NCBI RefSeq assembly: GCF_000430745.1
Contig: NZ_AUMP01000024.1
Location: 19,325 to 83,324, forward strand
DNA from: Fictibacillus gelatini DSM 15865
GTDB lineage: Bacteria > Bacillota > Bacilli > Bacillales > Fictibacillaceae
Direction of reading: 5' to 3'
DNA length: 64,000 nt
In this document: positions 40,483 to 50,319 of the stretch, piece after piece
Numbering within the stretch: the first letter of the stretch is position 1
How the letters are laid out: each line of letters opens with the position of its first letter
The notes under the pieces: generated by a model
The model's database searches: none
Seen by the model: only the letters and a program-made list of their open reading frames with translations
Told to the model about the DNA's origin: nothing
Program-made: the position numbers and the translations under genes

Positions 40483-42579
40483 ATGTACATTACCTCAAGG
40501 GAAAAAACAATTATCGAATTAATTATTAAAACATCCGGGAAGCATACGGCATCGTCCATTTCTGGTTATTTAAATGTAAGTGTCCGGACCGTCCATCGCG
40601 ACTTGAAATCGATTGAAAAAATTCTGAAAAAGTTTGGTCTTCAATTGAATCGAAATACAAATGAAGGGCTGAGTATTGAGGGGAAGAATGAACAAATCTT
40701 CCGCCTCATGCAGCACTTAGCCGGTATTCAGCCAATCGACCGGACACCTAAGGAAAGAAAGTTTCTTCTCTTATTATCTTTGCTAAAAGAAGAGGGGACG
40801 CATAAAATCCAGGTTCTGGCCAACGAACTCGATGTAAGCATCTCGACCCTGACAGCCGATCTGGAGGAGTTGAGTGAGTGGTTGATGAATTTCCATGTCC
40901 GGCTTAAGAAAAAAAGAGGTGTCGGTGTTCAGATTGACGGAACGGAAAGGGACAAACGAAAAGCGCTGGCCACCTTCATTTTAGTTCATTTTAACGAAGA
41001 ATTATTTGAGAGCATCGTTTTAATGGAAAAAGGAAATCATCCGGACGAAAGAATTTTGCATTATTTTCGTCCGGAATACCTTTTGGAAGTCGACAGAACC
41101 GTTAATTCGACCATTAACAATGGTTTATCAAGACTGGCTGACAGCGACTATATCGGATTGGTCATCAATGTATGCATCGCCCTGCAGCGGACCGAAGACC
41201 ATTTCCTGATGGAGGATGATGCCGAAGATGATCAATATGAAATTACGGACGAATTCTCCCTCATTAAAAAAATGAGCAAGCGACTTGAAAATAAATTTTC
41301 TATCGCTCTCTCTAACAGCGACTTGACCTATTTGGCAGTACTCCTTAAAGGATCAAAGCTTCAAGCGGTGGATAGTGTGCCCTATGACAGAGTCGATCTT
41401 AGACAGATGGTTAAAAACTTGATTCAGCATGTTTCCGCACAGATTCATGTAGATTTGACGAATGATTTTTCATTGTACCAGGGACTGCTTGCCCATATGG
41501 AGCCTTCTCTTTATCGGGCAAAGCAAAAAATAAGGCTCTATAATCCGTTAACTGAAGAAATTAAGCGAAAATATCCAGTTTTATTTATGGCGGTGAAAAA
41601 CAGTGCTGAAAAAGAATTAAAAGAGATGGGCGATATTCCTGATGATGAAATCGCCTTCATCGTTCTTCATTTCGGTTCGGCATTGCTCATGCAAGAAGAG
41701 GAAACATCGATTAAAGCTTTGATTGTCTGCCCTACTGGAATCGGAACATCTAAAATGTTGGCGAGCAGGTTGAAAAAAGAGATTCTGGAAATTGACTCGG
41801 TGGAAATCAAATCAATGAAAGAACTTCAGCAACAAGAGACTTTCGATCAATACGACATCATTCTGTCGACGGTTCGCCTCCCATTCCTAAACGCCGATTA
41901 TATTTTGGTCACGCCGCTCTTAAGCGAAGAAGACATTGCGGCTATCCGAAATTTTTTAAAGCGAAACATTAGCGGTTTGACGAAAGATAAGTACGTCATT
42001 AATAAAGGACGTAAAGAAAAAAAGGTACAGAGAAAAATACGGAAGCCGATCCAGGAAGTTCTTGCTGAGCTGAAAGATGTCGAGCGAAGCATCGAGTCAG
42101 TTCTCCATAATTTTAGATTTTATCGGATGCCATTATCAACAAACCATGTACAGGTTATTAAAGATATGGTCTATCAGGCTGAACGCGAAAATCTTCTATC
42201 CGATGCGAATGATGTGATCAGATGTCTGGAAGATCGTGAAAAAAAGGGCGGTCTTGGTATTCCGTATACTGGAATGGGTATCTTTCATTGCAGGCACGAA
42301 AAGGTCAGGGAGCTTATTTTTCAAATTTGCCATATAAGCCAGGCTTGTGTGATTAGGGGAATGGATGGAAATGAAATGCCCATGAAAAATTTGCTATTAA
42401 TGCTGGCCCCTAAAGAATTAAGCTTAAAACAGCAGGAAATTGTTAGTTTGATAAGCACAAGTTTGATTGAGGACAATGAGGCGATTATGATTTTTTCATC
42501 CTCGGATGAAAAGATGATTCGCTCTCGTCTGGAAGAGGTTTTTTTAAATTATCTCCATACTAATTTAATGAAGGAATGA
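40483..42579 (+). CDS. mtlR: Mannitol operon activator MtlR
   Basis: A 698-residue transcriptional activator. In order: an N-terminal HTH pair (SGYLNVSVRTVHRDLKSIEK and ELDVSISTLTADLEELSEWL), two PRD domains (about 190-400), a gat-type EIIB-like domain with LIVCPTGIGTSKM (Cys about 425), and a C-terminal EIIA-like domain with GMGIFHCRHEK (His) near residue 610. Phosphorylation of these sites by the PTS tunes activity. ATG 40483 is chosen by similarity to known MtlR starts. It lies between mtlA and mtlD and overlaps mtlD territory by a few bases. Confidence 0.93.
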   Translation: MYITSREKTIIELIIKTSGKHTASSISGYLNVSVRTVHRDLKSIEKILKKFGLQLNRNTNEGLSIEGKNEQIFRLMQHLAGIQPIDRTPKERKFLLLLSLLKEEGTHKIQVLANELDVSISTLTADLEELSEWLMNFHVRLKKKRGVGVQIDGTERDKRKALATFILVHFNEELFESIVLMEKGNHPDERILHYFRPEYLLEVDRTVNSTINNGLSRLADSDYIGLVINVCIALQRTEDHFLMEDDAEDDQYEITDEFSLIKKMSKRLENKFSIALSNSDLTYLAVLLKGSKLQAVDSVPYDRVDLRQMVKNLIQHVSAQIHVDLTNDFSLYQGLLAHMEPSLYRAKQKIRLYNPLTEEIKRKYPVLFMAVKNSAEKELKEMGDIPDDEIAFIVLHFGSALLMQEEETSIKALIVCPTGIGTSKMLASRLKKEILEIDSVEIKSMKELQQQETFDQYDIILSTVRLPFLNADYILVTPLLSEEDIAAIRNFLKRNISGLTKDKYVINKGRKEKKVQRKIRKPIQEVLAELKDVERSIESVLHNFRFYRMPLSTNHVQVIKDMVYQAERENLLSDANDVIRCLEDREKKGGLGIPYTGMGIFHCRHEKVRELIFQICHISQACVIRGMDGNEMPMKNLLLMLAPKELSLKQQEIVSLISTSLIEDNEAIMIFSSSDEKMIRSRLEEVFLNYLHTNLMKE

Positions 42580-42584
42580 AAGAA

Positions 42585-43727
42585 ATGAAACAGGCTATAC
42601 ATTTTGGTGCGGGAAATATAGGAAGAGGATTCATCGGCGCGCTCTTTTCGCAGTCGGGCTATCATGTAACCTTTGTTGACATCGCTGATCCGATCATTAA
42701 AAAACTCAATGAGGATAAGCAATATAAGGTGATTCTCGCTACAGATAAGAAAGAGTCTTACATGATTAACAATGTATCAGGTTTGAATAATATGACCCAG
42801 GAAAATGAAGTCATAGAAGCCATGAAGACTGCGACATATTTAACAACGGCAATAGGGCCGAACATTTTGCCCCGTATTGCGCCATTAATCGCAAAAGGGA
42901 TCACTGAACGGGTCAAGCAATCGAATGAAAAACTATATGTCATTGCTTGCGAAAACCAGATTTCGGCGACCGATTTATTAAAAAAACATATTTATGATCA
43001 TTTGGACGAAAAAATAAAAGAGAGATTGGAAGGGAGCGTCTATTTTTTCAATTCGGCTGTGGATCGGATTGTGCCTATGCAAAGCCAGCATGGATCACTT
43101 GACGTCCTTGTCGAGCCTTACTTTGAGTGGGTAGTCGAGACAATGGAAAGCATTCCGCCTGTTGAAGGTATGAAAACCGTTTCAGATCTTGCTCCGTTTA
43201 TTGAAAGAAAGCTTTTCACCGTCAATACAGGACATGCTGTAATCGCCTATCTCGGATACCTTAAGGGGAAAACGACCATTGACGAAACACTGGCAGATAG
43301 GGAAATTGCAGGGCAGGTGAGAGCCACACTGGAAGAAACGGGAGCTTACTTAATTAAGCGGTATAATCTGGACCCGAACGATCACCAAAATTATATTGAA
43401 AAGATTATTCATCGTTTTAAAAATCCTTATTTAAATGATGCAGTAACAAGAGTGGGTCGTTCGCCTCTCCGGAAACTTGGACCCAATGACCGCCTCGTAC
43501 GCCCGGCGATGGAAGCAAAGAATGAAGGCCTTTCATATACCCATCTTGCAAAAGCGATCGCATCCGCTTTGCATTTCGATTACAAAGAAGATGAAGAAGC
43601 GGTGAAAATGCAAGAAATGATTAAAGATAATGGCGTGTCCCATGTGCTAGAGGAAGCGAGCGGCTTAAGCGAAGACTGTGAAATCACGAAGGAAGTTGTA
43701 AACTATTACAACACACTAAGGAAATAA
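42585..43727 (+). CDS. mtlD: Mannitol-1-phosphate 5-dehydrogenase
   Basis: A 380-residue NAD-dependent dehydrogenase of the polyol-specific long-chain family. It starts AIHFGAGNIGRGFIGALFSQ (NAD-binding), has the catalytic-region VNTGHAVIAYLGYLKG (Lys/His) and ends in a helical domain. It converts mannitol 1-phosphate to fructose 6-phosphate. GAAGGA lies nine bases before ATG 42585; ATG 42576 overlaps the mtlR stop and is too near the site. A strong terminator ends the mtlA-mtlR-mtlD operon. Confidence 0.95.
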   Translation: MKQAIHFGAGNIGRGFIGALFSQSGYHVTFVDIADPIIKKLNEDKQYKVILATDKKESYMINNVSGLNNMTQENEVIEAMKTATYLTTAIGPNILPRIAPLIAKGITERVKQSNEKLYVIACENQISATDLLKKHIYDHLDEKIKERLEGSVYFFNSAVDRIVPMQSQHGSLDVLVEPYFEWVVETMESIPPVEGMKTVSDLAPFIERKLFTVNTGHAVIAYLGYLKGKTTIDETLADREIAGQVRATLEETGAYLIKRYNLDPNDHQNYIEKIIHRFKNPYLNDAVTRVGRSPLRKLGPNDRLVRPAMEAKNEGLSYTHLAKAIASALHFDYKEDEEAVKMQEMIKDNGVSHVLEEASGLSEDCEITKEVVNYYNTLRK

Positions 43728-43740
43728 TTCCGCATTCTTA

Positions 43741-43779
43741 TAGAGAGAACCTTTCTATGGTTGAAGGTTCTCTCTTTTT
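43741..43779 (+). terminator. Terminator of the mtl operon
   Basis: AGAGAGAACCTTC-type arms pair with GAAGGTTCTCTCT over a seven-base loop and run into a T tract. Confidence 0.9.
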
Positions 43780-43846
43780 GTATGGTTATCTTTAGAACGG
43801 TGAAGCTTCCATATTACCATGCAAGTTTACTATGCCAATGCTTCCA

Positions 43847-45193
43847 TCAGCCGCTTTTCGCCGTTGTTTGGCCTCTTCGGAAGGAAATGTCCGGGTTGGA
43901 CAGCAGTCGTGAAATGATAAGGCCAAGAATGGCAGCAACAAGCAGAACCGCAAATAATGAGCTGGAGCCGGCCAACATGCTGACCAGGGTGGAGGAAATC
44001 ATGCTGCCAAAATAGCGGAATGTGGAATAAATCCCGGAAGCGGTACCTGACATTTCCTTGCTGACGGATTCTAGAGAAGCGGTTTGCATGGCCGTTGAAC
44101 CAATACCGCCCGCAATTCCGCCAACGGAGAGCGCAATGATAATGTAAGCCAGGGAATGAACCGGCTTTAACCCGAAATAAAGCGCCGCTGATCCGACCGC
44201 AATGCAAAAGGAAACAGCGATCATTTTCCGATTGCCTATCCGTGCGGTCAACTGCCCGCCGAGCCAGCCGGATAAAGACATGGAGACGGAAAAAGCGGCC
44301 ATCACCCACCCAATCGTCTGATGGGAATAGTTGAATTCATCCTCCAGCAAGAGTGGCATCATCAACAGGGTTGTGTACATGATGAAATTGCTGACGAGAA
44401 TGGACAGATTCGCCCCTAAAAACGTATGATTTTTAAATAGCGAGAAGTCAATGAGCGGCACTTGTGCTTGAATTTCCCTTTTAACAAACAATGCAGAAAA
44501 TAGGGCAAATAGAAGCGCGATCAAGGTATAGACCATGAGGCTATGGCGGTGAGTCAATAAAATTAAGGCCGAAAAGCTAACCGCCAAATATATTGAGCCC
44601 GCGATGTCCAATGAAACGGCCGTCTGTTTTTGTATTTTCGGCAGAATAACGATCGAAGTAAGAAGGGCGAAAAATAAAAATGGGACATTCACCCAAAAAA
44701 TCGACTTCCATCCCCATTCGCCGATCAAACTGGCCCCGAGCAAAGGACCGACCGCCGCACCAAGGCCCATTCCCATTCCGAAAAGACCAAACGCTTTCGG
44801 AAGCCTTTCTTTTGATAAGGCGTGCCGCATAATGGCCGTCGCATTCGGCGTGATTAGCGCGCCTCCGACGGCCTGAAGCGAACGGAAAACGATCAGCCAC
44901 GGCAAATTGATAGAAAAAGCGCAGGCAATGGAAGAGATGAAAAATAACGAGAGCCCCCACACGTAAATATTACGGTTGCCGAATAGATCTCCAAGTTTCC
45001 CTGCGATTGGCTGGGTGACGGCCATTACGATTAAATAAATGGTAACGACCCATGAAATGTTCGCAAGGCTTTCGTGGAAATAGGATGAAATGGACGATAA
45101 GGCTACGGAAATCATGGTTGAATTGATGGGCGCTAGTATCGTTCCTGTCAAAATGGAAGCAATTAAGAGAAGTTCTTTAATTTTGTTTGACAA
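43847..45193 (-). CDS. DHA2-family MFS multidrug transporter in the rph-like operon
   Basis: A 448-residue transporter with about 14 membrane helices. It starts KELLLIASILTGTILAPINS and has VTIYLIVMAVTQPIAGKLGD and LGAAVGPLLGASL (motif C), as in EmrB/QacA drug pumps. The start is TTG 45193, inside the last 17 bases of the preceding phosphotransferase-like gene, so translation is coupled. B. subtilis has a comparable pairing of yvkA (MFS) with yvkC (phosphotransferase-like). The pump and enzyme may act on the same antibiotic; this is inference. Confidence 0.9.
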   Translation of the reverse strand: MSNKIKELLLIASILTGTILAPINSTMISVALSSISSYFHESLANISWVVTIYLIVMAVTQPIAGKLGDLFGNRNIYVWGLSLFFISSIACAFSINLPWLIVFRSLQAVGGALITPNATAIMRHALSKERLPKAFGLFGMGMGLGAAVGPLLGASLIGEWGWKSIFWVNVPFLFFALLTSIVILPKIQKQTAVSLDIAGSIYLAVSFSALILLTHRHSLMVYTLIALLFALFSALFVKREIQAQVPLIDFSLFKNHTFLGANLSILVSNFIMYTTLLMMPLLLEDEFNYSHQTIGWVMAAFSVSMSLSGWLGGQLTARIGNRKMIAVSFCIAVGSAALYFGLKPVHSLAYIIIALSVGGIAGGIGSTAMQTASLESVSKEMSGTASGIYSTFRYFGSMISSTLVSMLAGSSSLFAVLLVAAILGLIISRLLSNPDISFRRGQTTAKSG

Positions 45194-46820
45194 CAGTAAC
45201 CACTCCGTTTGTTCCGTCCACTGTCACAACATCTCCGTCTTTTAAAGTGGCGGTCGCGACCCGTGTCCCAACGACTGCGGGTATTTTATATTCTCTTGCG
45301 ATGATTCCGGAGTGGGAAAGAATGCCTCCAGCGTCTGTAATGACTGCGCCGGCCGATGAGAACAACACTGTCCATGGAGGCGTCGTCGTTTTACAAACGA
45401 GCACATCCCCTTTTTTCAGTTTTTGGAATTCGTCGAGATGATGAACGACTTTAACTGTCCCGGTATACGTTCCTTTAGAAGCGGCAAATCCTTTAAACGA
45501 TGTTTGCGTCGCCGTCGCCTTTTCCTCGATTCTCCCCAAAACTCGTTCAAACAGTTGATTTTCGTGAAACCCTTCCGGAGGCGTACCATATGTGACAGGA
45601 ACTTTTTTCTTCAAGTTCTCTTCATATTCGGCCTTCCGCTTCTCTATTAATTTTACAGCGTCATCAGGGACTTTCAAAAGCGTCTGCACTTCATCCAAAT
45701 ATAGAAAAAAGATGTCTTCGCTGTTTTGGATCGCATTTGATTGAACGAGCAGCTTCCCAACATTTAATAAGAAAAGCCGTGATTTGGCCGTAAGCATGGC
45801 GTCAATGTAGAAATGGTGGTCGTCCCTTATGCAAATGCCTTTTAAAGCCATTTCATAAGTTTTTATAAAATTATCCTTTAATTCGCTCTGAGGCAAACGT
45901 TCAAGCAATCTTTCATATTTCTCTTGCCTTTCTTTAGAAATTCGGTCGAATTCTTTTTGGAAATTGTAATTTTTTTCGATATACGACTGAATAATTTCCA
46001 GCGGGCGCTTTCGATTTTCGATCCACGTTAGCCCAAGGAATTCGTGCGGTTCGTTTTTGCGGTAGCCATATTCTGATAAAAAACGGTCGAGATGTTTTAA
46101 GAAAACACTTCCTTCTTCCGCCTTTGAAAGATTATTTTCTAATTCTTCAGGCGAACTGTTCGCGAAAATCCGTAACACTGCGGGCTCTTTTTTGGCAAGT
46201 TCGGAAAGCTTCCACAATTCTCGTTCGGTTTCCAACGATTTATTCATGATTCCGACAAGCAGTTCGTAAACTGCCGCAGGATTTGTTTCGCCCGTCAGCT
46301 TTTCGTACATTTTTTCAAGCATGGTCCCAATGGCGGATTGTGGCATGACGATATCGAAATGGATTTCCCAGGCTTTTTGATAAAATGAAAAAAGCTCATC
46401 CAGCTTCTTCAAGGCTTCTTCATGGGTTAAAACACGGCTTGCGTCTTCATCCAACTGATTGTAAAACGGCATCAGCTTTTGTTCCACCGCTTCATAAAGC
46501 CGCTCCTTCATCCGTGGAAAAAGGGGGCGCATCGCTTCTTGATGTTCTTTTATTCTTTGTTCGAAATCACCCTCATAAGGGATCATCATTTGGTAGGCGT
46601 GGCCGTGGCAACTTTTGAGAACGGTCCGCTTTAAAGGGAGTTTTGCCTTTTGCAGGGCGGTATTAAAACCGTAAGTAAAAGCAGGGATCATAAATGATAA
46701 AAATAAAGGGCACTTTGCGTTAGGAAGGTGATTATCATCTTGTAGCCAAAAGCCGTTTCGTTTTTCTTCATCGCTTAACAAAATTGATTGTTGAAATTCG
46801 GTGATTTTTTCGGTGATCAT
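45177..46820 (-). CDS. Rifampicin phosphotransferase-like protein, substrate and swivelling-His half
   Basis: A 547-residue protein matching the central and C-terminal parts of rifampin phosphotransferase (Rph/YvkC). A helical region of about 400 residues would be the drug-binding domain; the last 100 residues are a PEP-utilising swivelling domain with GGILSHSGIIAREYKIPAV and the phosphorylated His503. The ATP-binding half is a separate gene upstream with a proper stop, a new AAGGAG site and a new ATG, so this is a genuine two-gene arrangement rather than a frameshift. Activity on rifampicin is not proven. Confidence 0.85.
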   Translation of the reverse strand: MITEKITEFQQSILLSDEEKRNGFWLQDDNHLPNAKCPLFLSFMIPAFTYGFNTALQKAKLPLKRTVLKSCHGHAYQMMIPYEGDFEQRIKEHQEAMRPLFPRMKERLYEAVEQKLMPFYNQLDEDASRVLTHEEALKKLDELFSFYQKAWEIHFDIVMPQSAIGTMLEKMYEKLTGETNPAAVYELLVGIMNKSLETERELWKLSELAKKEPAVLRIFANSSPEELENNLSKAEEGSVFLKHLDRFLSEYGYRKNEPHEFLGLTWIENRKRPLEIIQSYIEKNYNFQKEFDRISKERQEKYERLLERLPQSELKDNFIKTYEMALKGICIRDDHHFYIDAMLTAKSRLFLLNVGKLLVQSNAIQNSEDIFFLYLDEVQTLLKVPDDAVKLIEKRKAEYEENLKKKVPVTYGTPPEGFHENQLFERVLGRIEEKATATQTSFKGFAASKGTYTGTVKVVHHLDEFQKLKKGDVLVCKTTTPPWTVLFSSAGAVITDAGGILSHSGIIAREYKIPAVVGTRVATATLKDGDVVTVDGTNGVVTVVKQN

Positions 46821-46826
46821 CTATAT

Positions 46827-47720
46827 TCATCTCCTTAAAAGCGTAGTGATCGGGCGAACTTGCAATACAAACAATTCGTTCCCTTGAAGCCCAAATTCTA
46901 AATCAATGGGAGCGTTGTAAATGTCCTCCACTTTTTTTGTCATTTCAGCGATTTGCTTGACTTGCGCATCAGAAAGGCAGAATCGGCTTTGCTCTTCCTC
47001 AGTCGTCTCGATTTCTTTCGTGCCAGCCCCGTCCGGGATGATTTTTATTTCCTTTAATCCGAGTTCTTTTTTAATTTCAAGACTGTCTTTATTAACGATA
47101 AACAAATCGGGTGTTACGATGCCGGATACTACAGCTTCGCCTAAACCGAAGCTTGCGTTGATGACCATTTCATTTGTGCTCTCCGTAAGCGGATTGGCGC
47201 TGAAAACGACGCCGGATACATCAGAATGGACAAGCCCTTGCACGACAACCCCCATCGACCAATCGGCTTCCGGCATGTTCATGTTTTTGGCATAGTGGCG
47301 AACTTGAGGGGCAAACATCGAGCGCCAGCAGTCTTTTATTTTATCCAGAAGATCTTCAAACGTAGTGACATTTAAATAACTTTCATACTGGCCGGCAAAC
47401 GAAGCGTCTTCGAGATCTTCACTGCTTGCCGATGACCGGACGGCGACAGCCGGGTATACCTTCATTAATTTTTCAAACGCCACCTTAAGCTCGTTTGCAA
47501 GTGCTTCAGGAAGGACCAAACTCTTCATCTTCTCTTCCATGTCCCGGGCGTCGTCCGTAGAAAGGCCGCTTTCTCGCAAACTATGGAACAAAGACTCTAT
47601 CGTGACAATAAAACCATCGGGAACAGGCAAATCGTGCTTTTTCATTTTCACCAGGTTCATTGCTTTTCCGCCGATTCGTTTCTCTCTATCCGTTGCTTCT
47701 TCAAATGAAAGCGTATACAA
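46827..47720 (-). CDS. Rifampicin phosphotransferase-like protein, ATP-binding half
   Basis: A 297-residue protein equal to the PEP-synthase-type ATP-grasp domain. Marks are GGKAMNLVKMKKHDLPVPDG, AVRSSASSEDLEDASFAGQY, ASFGLGEAVVSG and DLEFGLQGNELFVLQVRPIT. In Rph this domain turns over ATP to phosphorylate the swivelling His. The start is taken as TTG 47720 because AAAGGAG lies ten bases before it; the frame reaches 47774. It is the first gene of a three-gene operon with the other enzyme half and an MFS pump. Confidence 0.87.
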   Translation of the reverse strand: MYTLSFEEATDREKRIGGKAMNLVKMKKHDLPVPDGFIVTIESLFHSLRESGLSTDDARDMEEKMKSLVLPEALANELKVAFEKLMKVYPAVAVRSSASSEDLEDASFAGQYESYLNVTTFEDLLDKIKDCWRSMFAPQVRHYAKNMNMPEADWSMGVVVQGLVHSDVSGVVFSANPLTESTNEMVINASFGLGEAVVSGIVTPDLFIVNKDSLEIKKELGLKEIKIIPDGAGTKEIETTEEEQSRFCLSDAQVKQIAEMTKKVEDIYNAPIDLEFGLQGNELFVLQVRPITTLLRR

Positions 47721-47863
47721 TAATGAAAAACTCCTTTCTCTATTTTGACACTGTTGCGAGAATACAAGCGCCACAGTGCCGATCCCCTTTCAACGATTAT
47801 GTTATAAAGTAATTAAATACACAACATACTATGGTAGGATTTATTAATTAGGAAATTAGTCCT

Positions 47864-48142
47864 TTGATCAACAGTGAATTGTTACCGTATAGAAAAACAG
47901 AAAAGTTAAAGTTGAATGACATTCGCGAAAGAGGCTATTCCATTAGCAGCGAAGAGCTTGAAGGCGGGATTTATTCGATTGCCGCACTGATTTTTGACAA
48001 TCACGGAAATGCCGTTGCGGCCGTTAATGTTGTGTCTCCTCTCACTTCCTATAATGTTGGATGTATCGAGAAAACGGCTCTCCCGGCATTGCTTGAAACG
48101 GCAAAACAGCTGTCACCGATATCAGGGCATTTAAAGGCATAG
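47864..48142 (+). pseudogene. IclR-family regulator, C-terminal fragment
   Basis: A 92-residue frame without clear ribosome site reads LKLNDIRERGYSISSEELEG and GIYSIAALIFDNHGNAVAAV, the end of the ligand-binding domain of IclR regulators (normally about 250 residues). The helix-turn-helix and most of the sensor domain are missing. The usual position of this motif is at residues 180-240 of the family, so this is a remnant, truncated at its 5' side. Confidence 0.7.
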
Positions 48143-48174
48143 GAAGAACGCTTATGCGTTTTTCCTATGCCTTT
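48136..48174. terminator. Bidirectional terminator between the IclR fragment and the permease gene
   Basis: GGCATAGGAA and TTCCTATGCC form a perfect 10-bp stem extended inward by AACGC/GCGTT, with A and T runs on both sides. Confidence 0.93.
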
Positions 48175-49553
48175 GTCTGCTGATGCTGTTTTTGGCCGAC
48201 ATTGGCTTTTTTAGGATTAAACAAGAAATAGATACCGATCACAATGACCGCGATGAGCAATGTAAGGTAAAGCTGTGAACGCATGGATTCGATAAAGGCC
48301 ATTGATCCAAGAATGACGAGAATGACAGCGATGGTGACATATGTTAAATACGGAAACAGCCACATTTTGATTTTAATTTGCTCCGGATTTTCTTTCTCTA
48401 GCCGATATCTCATACGCAGCTGTGAGAAACAGATAACGAGATAGACAAGAAGAGCGACGGCGCCTGATGAATTCACTAAAAATAGGAAAACTTTATCGGG
48501 TGATACGTAATTCATGACGACGGCAATATATCCGAAAAACGTGCTTGCTAAAATCGTCCGGACGGGAACCCCTTTGCGATTTAACGTAAGAAAGCTTTTT
48601 GGAGCATCCCCTTTTTGCGCAAGCGCATAGAGCATGCGGGAACAGGTGTACAATCCCGAATTTAAACAGGATAGAACGGCTGTCAGAACGATAAAGTTCA
48701 TAATTTGAGCCGCTGCCGGGACGCCGATTTTTTCTAAAACGGCAACGTACGGGCTTTTTAAAATGCTTGCTGAATCCCATGGCAACAGTGTAACGACAAC
48801 GGCAATCGAGCCTACATAAAAAATGAGGATACGCCAGATCACGCTGTTTGTGGCCTGGGAAATCGCTTTTTGCGGCTGGGCAGATTCGGCTGCGGCGATT
48901 GTCACGATTTCTGTTCCCATAAAGGAAAAGATGACGACGACAACGCCTAACAGGATGGACCCGGGACCCTTTGGCATAAAGCCTCCATGGGCGGTCAAAT
49001 TAGAAAAGCCTGCGCCGTGCCCTGGAATAAGGCCAAAAATAACCGCAGCCCCCATCAGCAAGAAAACAATAATGCTGACAACCTTAATCATCGAAAACCA
49101 GTACTCAAATTCGCCGAATGACTTAACAGAGTAGACGTTTGTAAGCGTTAACAAAACGGTTAAAACTAAACAGGTAAACCATAACGGTACGTCAGGCAGC
49201 CAGTATTGAATGATGCCGGCTCCGGCTGTTGCTTCAATGGCGACAACCACAACCCAGAAAAACCAATATAGCCAGCCGATCGTAAATCCTGCCCATGGTC
49301 CAATCGCTTCACGCGCATATTCGGCAAAGGATCCGCTCGCTGGGTGTGCGGCGACCATTTCTCCAAGCATTCTCATGACGACGACAACCATCGCGCCAGC
49401 AAGAATGTAAGAAAGAATAGCTCCGGGTCCTGTTGAATGAATGACAGCGCCGCTTCCGACAAATAGACCGGCACCAATGACGCCGCCAATCGCAATCATC
49501 GACATATGGCGCGTTTTCAACCCTTTTTGTAATGTGTTCTCATTCATTGCCAC
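48165..49553 (-). CDS. gabP: Amino acid permease, GabP-like
   Basis: A protein of about 462 residues with 12 membrane helices of the APC family. It starts KTRHMSMIAIGGVIGAGLFV, and contains FSFMGTEIVTIAAAESAQP and CLNSGLYTCSRMLYALAQ, the pattern of GABA, proline and other amino acid permeases. GTG 49553 has GGAGGG seven bases upstream; a TTG-type start at 49568 and ATG 49547 are alternatives. It neighbours an omega-aminotransferase and a semialdehyde dehydrogenase, which supports a role in uptake of GABA, beta-alanine or a related omega-amino acid. Confidence 0.85.
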   Translation of the reverse strand: MAMNENTLQKGLKTRHMSMIAIGGVIGAGLFVGSGAVIHSTGPGAILSYILAGAMVVVVMRMLGEMVAAHPASGSFAEYAREAIGPWAGFTIGWLYWFFWVVVVAIEATAGAGIIQYWLPDVPLWFTCLVLTVLLTLTNVYSVKSFGEFEYWFSMIKVVSIIVFLLMGAAVIFGLIPGHGAGFSNLTAHGGFMPKGPGSILLGVVVVIFSFMGTEIVTIAAAESAQPQKAISQATNSVIWRILIFYVGSIAVVVTLLPWDSASILKSPYVAVLEKIGVPAAAQIMNFIVLTAVLSCLNSGLYTCSRMLYALAQKGDAPKSFLTLNRKGVPVRTILASTFFGYIAVVMNYVSPDKVFLFLVNSSGAVALLVYLVICFSQLRMRYRLEKENPEQIKIKMWLFPYLTYVTIAVILVILGSMAFIESMRSQLYLTLLIAVIVIGIYFLFNPKKANVGQKQHQQTKA

Positions 49554-49839
49554 AACTGTTCCCTCCATTTCTAGTTTAACCTAGTAGAAAAATGAAGTGC
49601 TACTACTATAGTAACATTAATTTTACAACATTCTAAAAATACAGACACTAGTCATAATGTAAACTTTTAATCGCAGTTTTTTTGACAAATTGTAAAATAA
49701 GCATGTGATTTAATAAAAGGTTATAAGCACAAGGGCTCACTTCCCAAAATTAAATTTGATTACATAGAACCATTCACGAAACCATTCCAAAAGGCTACAA
49801 TTTAGAAGTCGATGAAACTAAAGCGAAGGAGGAATTGAC

Positions 49840-50226
49840 ATGATGAAATGGAAGTTGCCATTGATTGCGATGTTCGTTTTTGTTCTGGTTTTTTTGCCTG
49901 TATCTAGCGCTCTCGCATATTCTGACACCTTTGTCTATGATTTTGACACGAACTTAAGGAGCAAAGACCGGACACTGAAAACGTTTAATGATGCAACAAT
50001 TACGTTCCATTCTGTCAAATGCAGGAAAGGCCACTATATGACAGTAACCGTAAAACATAATGTTTCCTGGGGGCGTGACTCATTATTGGCAAAAAAGAAA
50101 ATACCGGAATGCGGAGGAACGGTCGGGCCATTTGGACATGATAAAAATACACCTGTTTATTTTATCATTTCAAAGCCACATGACGGCTATTGGGTCCGGG
50201 GAACGGGAACGATAAAAACGAAATAA
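49840..50226 (+). CDS. Secreted protein of unknown function
   Basis: A 128-residue protein with a clear signal peptide (KLPLIAMFVFVLVFLPVSSA, cleavage after ALA near residue 27). The mature 100 residues look like a small beta-rich domain (DTFVYDFDTNLRSKDRTLKT, HYMTVTVKHNVSW) with two Cys that could form a disulfide. I recognise no family. AAGGAGG lies before ATG 49840. It stands alone between two convergent/divergent units and is followed by several hairpins. Confidence 0.7.
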   Translation: MMKWKLPLIAMFVFVLVFLPVSSALAYSDTFVYDFDTNLRSKDRTLKTFNDATITFHSVKCRKGHYMTVTVKHNVSWGRDSLLAKKKIPECGGTVGPFGHDKNTPVYFIISKPHDGYWVRGTGTIKTK

Positions 50227-50319
50227 AGGCTCCAGGCACAAAAACACTTGTTTCCTCAAGCCAGAGCCTGATGTACGGTTTCTTGATCATTTTCATTGTT
50301 TGATAGAATCAGGGTCGGT

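Noticed and set aside
46820..46829. Frameshift joining the two rph-like halves
   Set aside because: The first half ends at a natural domain border and is followed by a full ribosome site and new ATG, so a designed gene boundary is more likely than a mutation.
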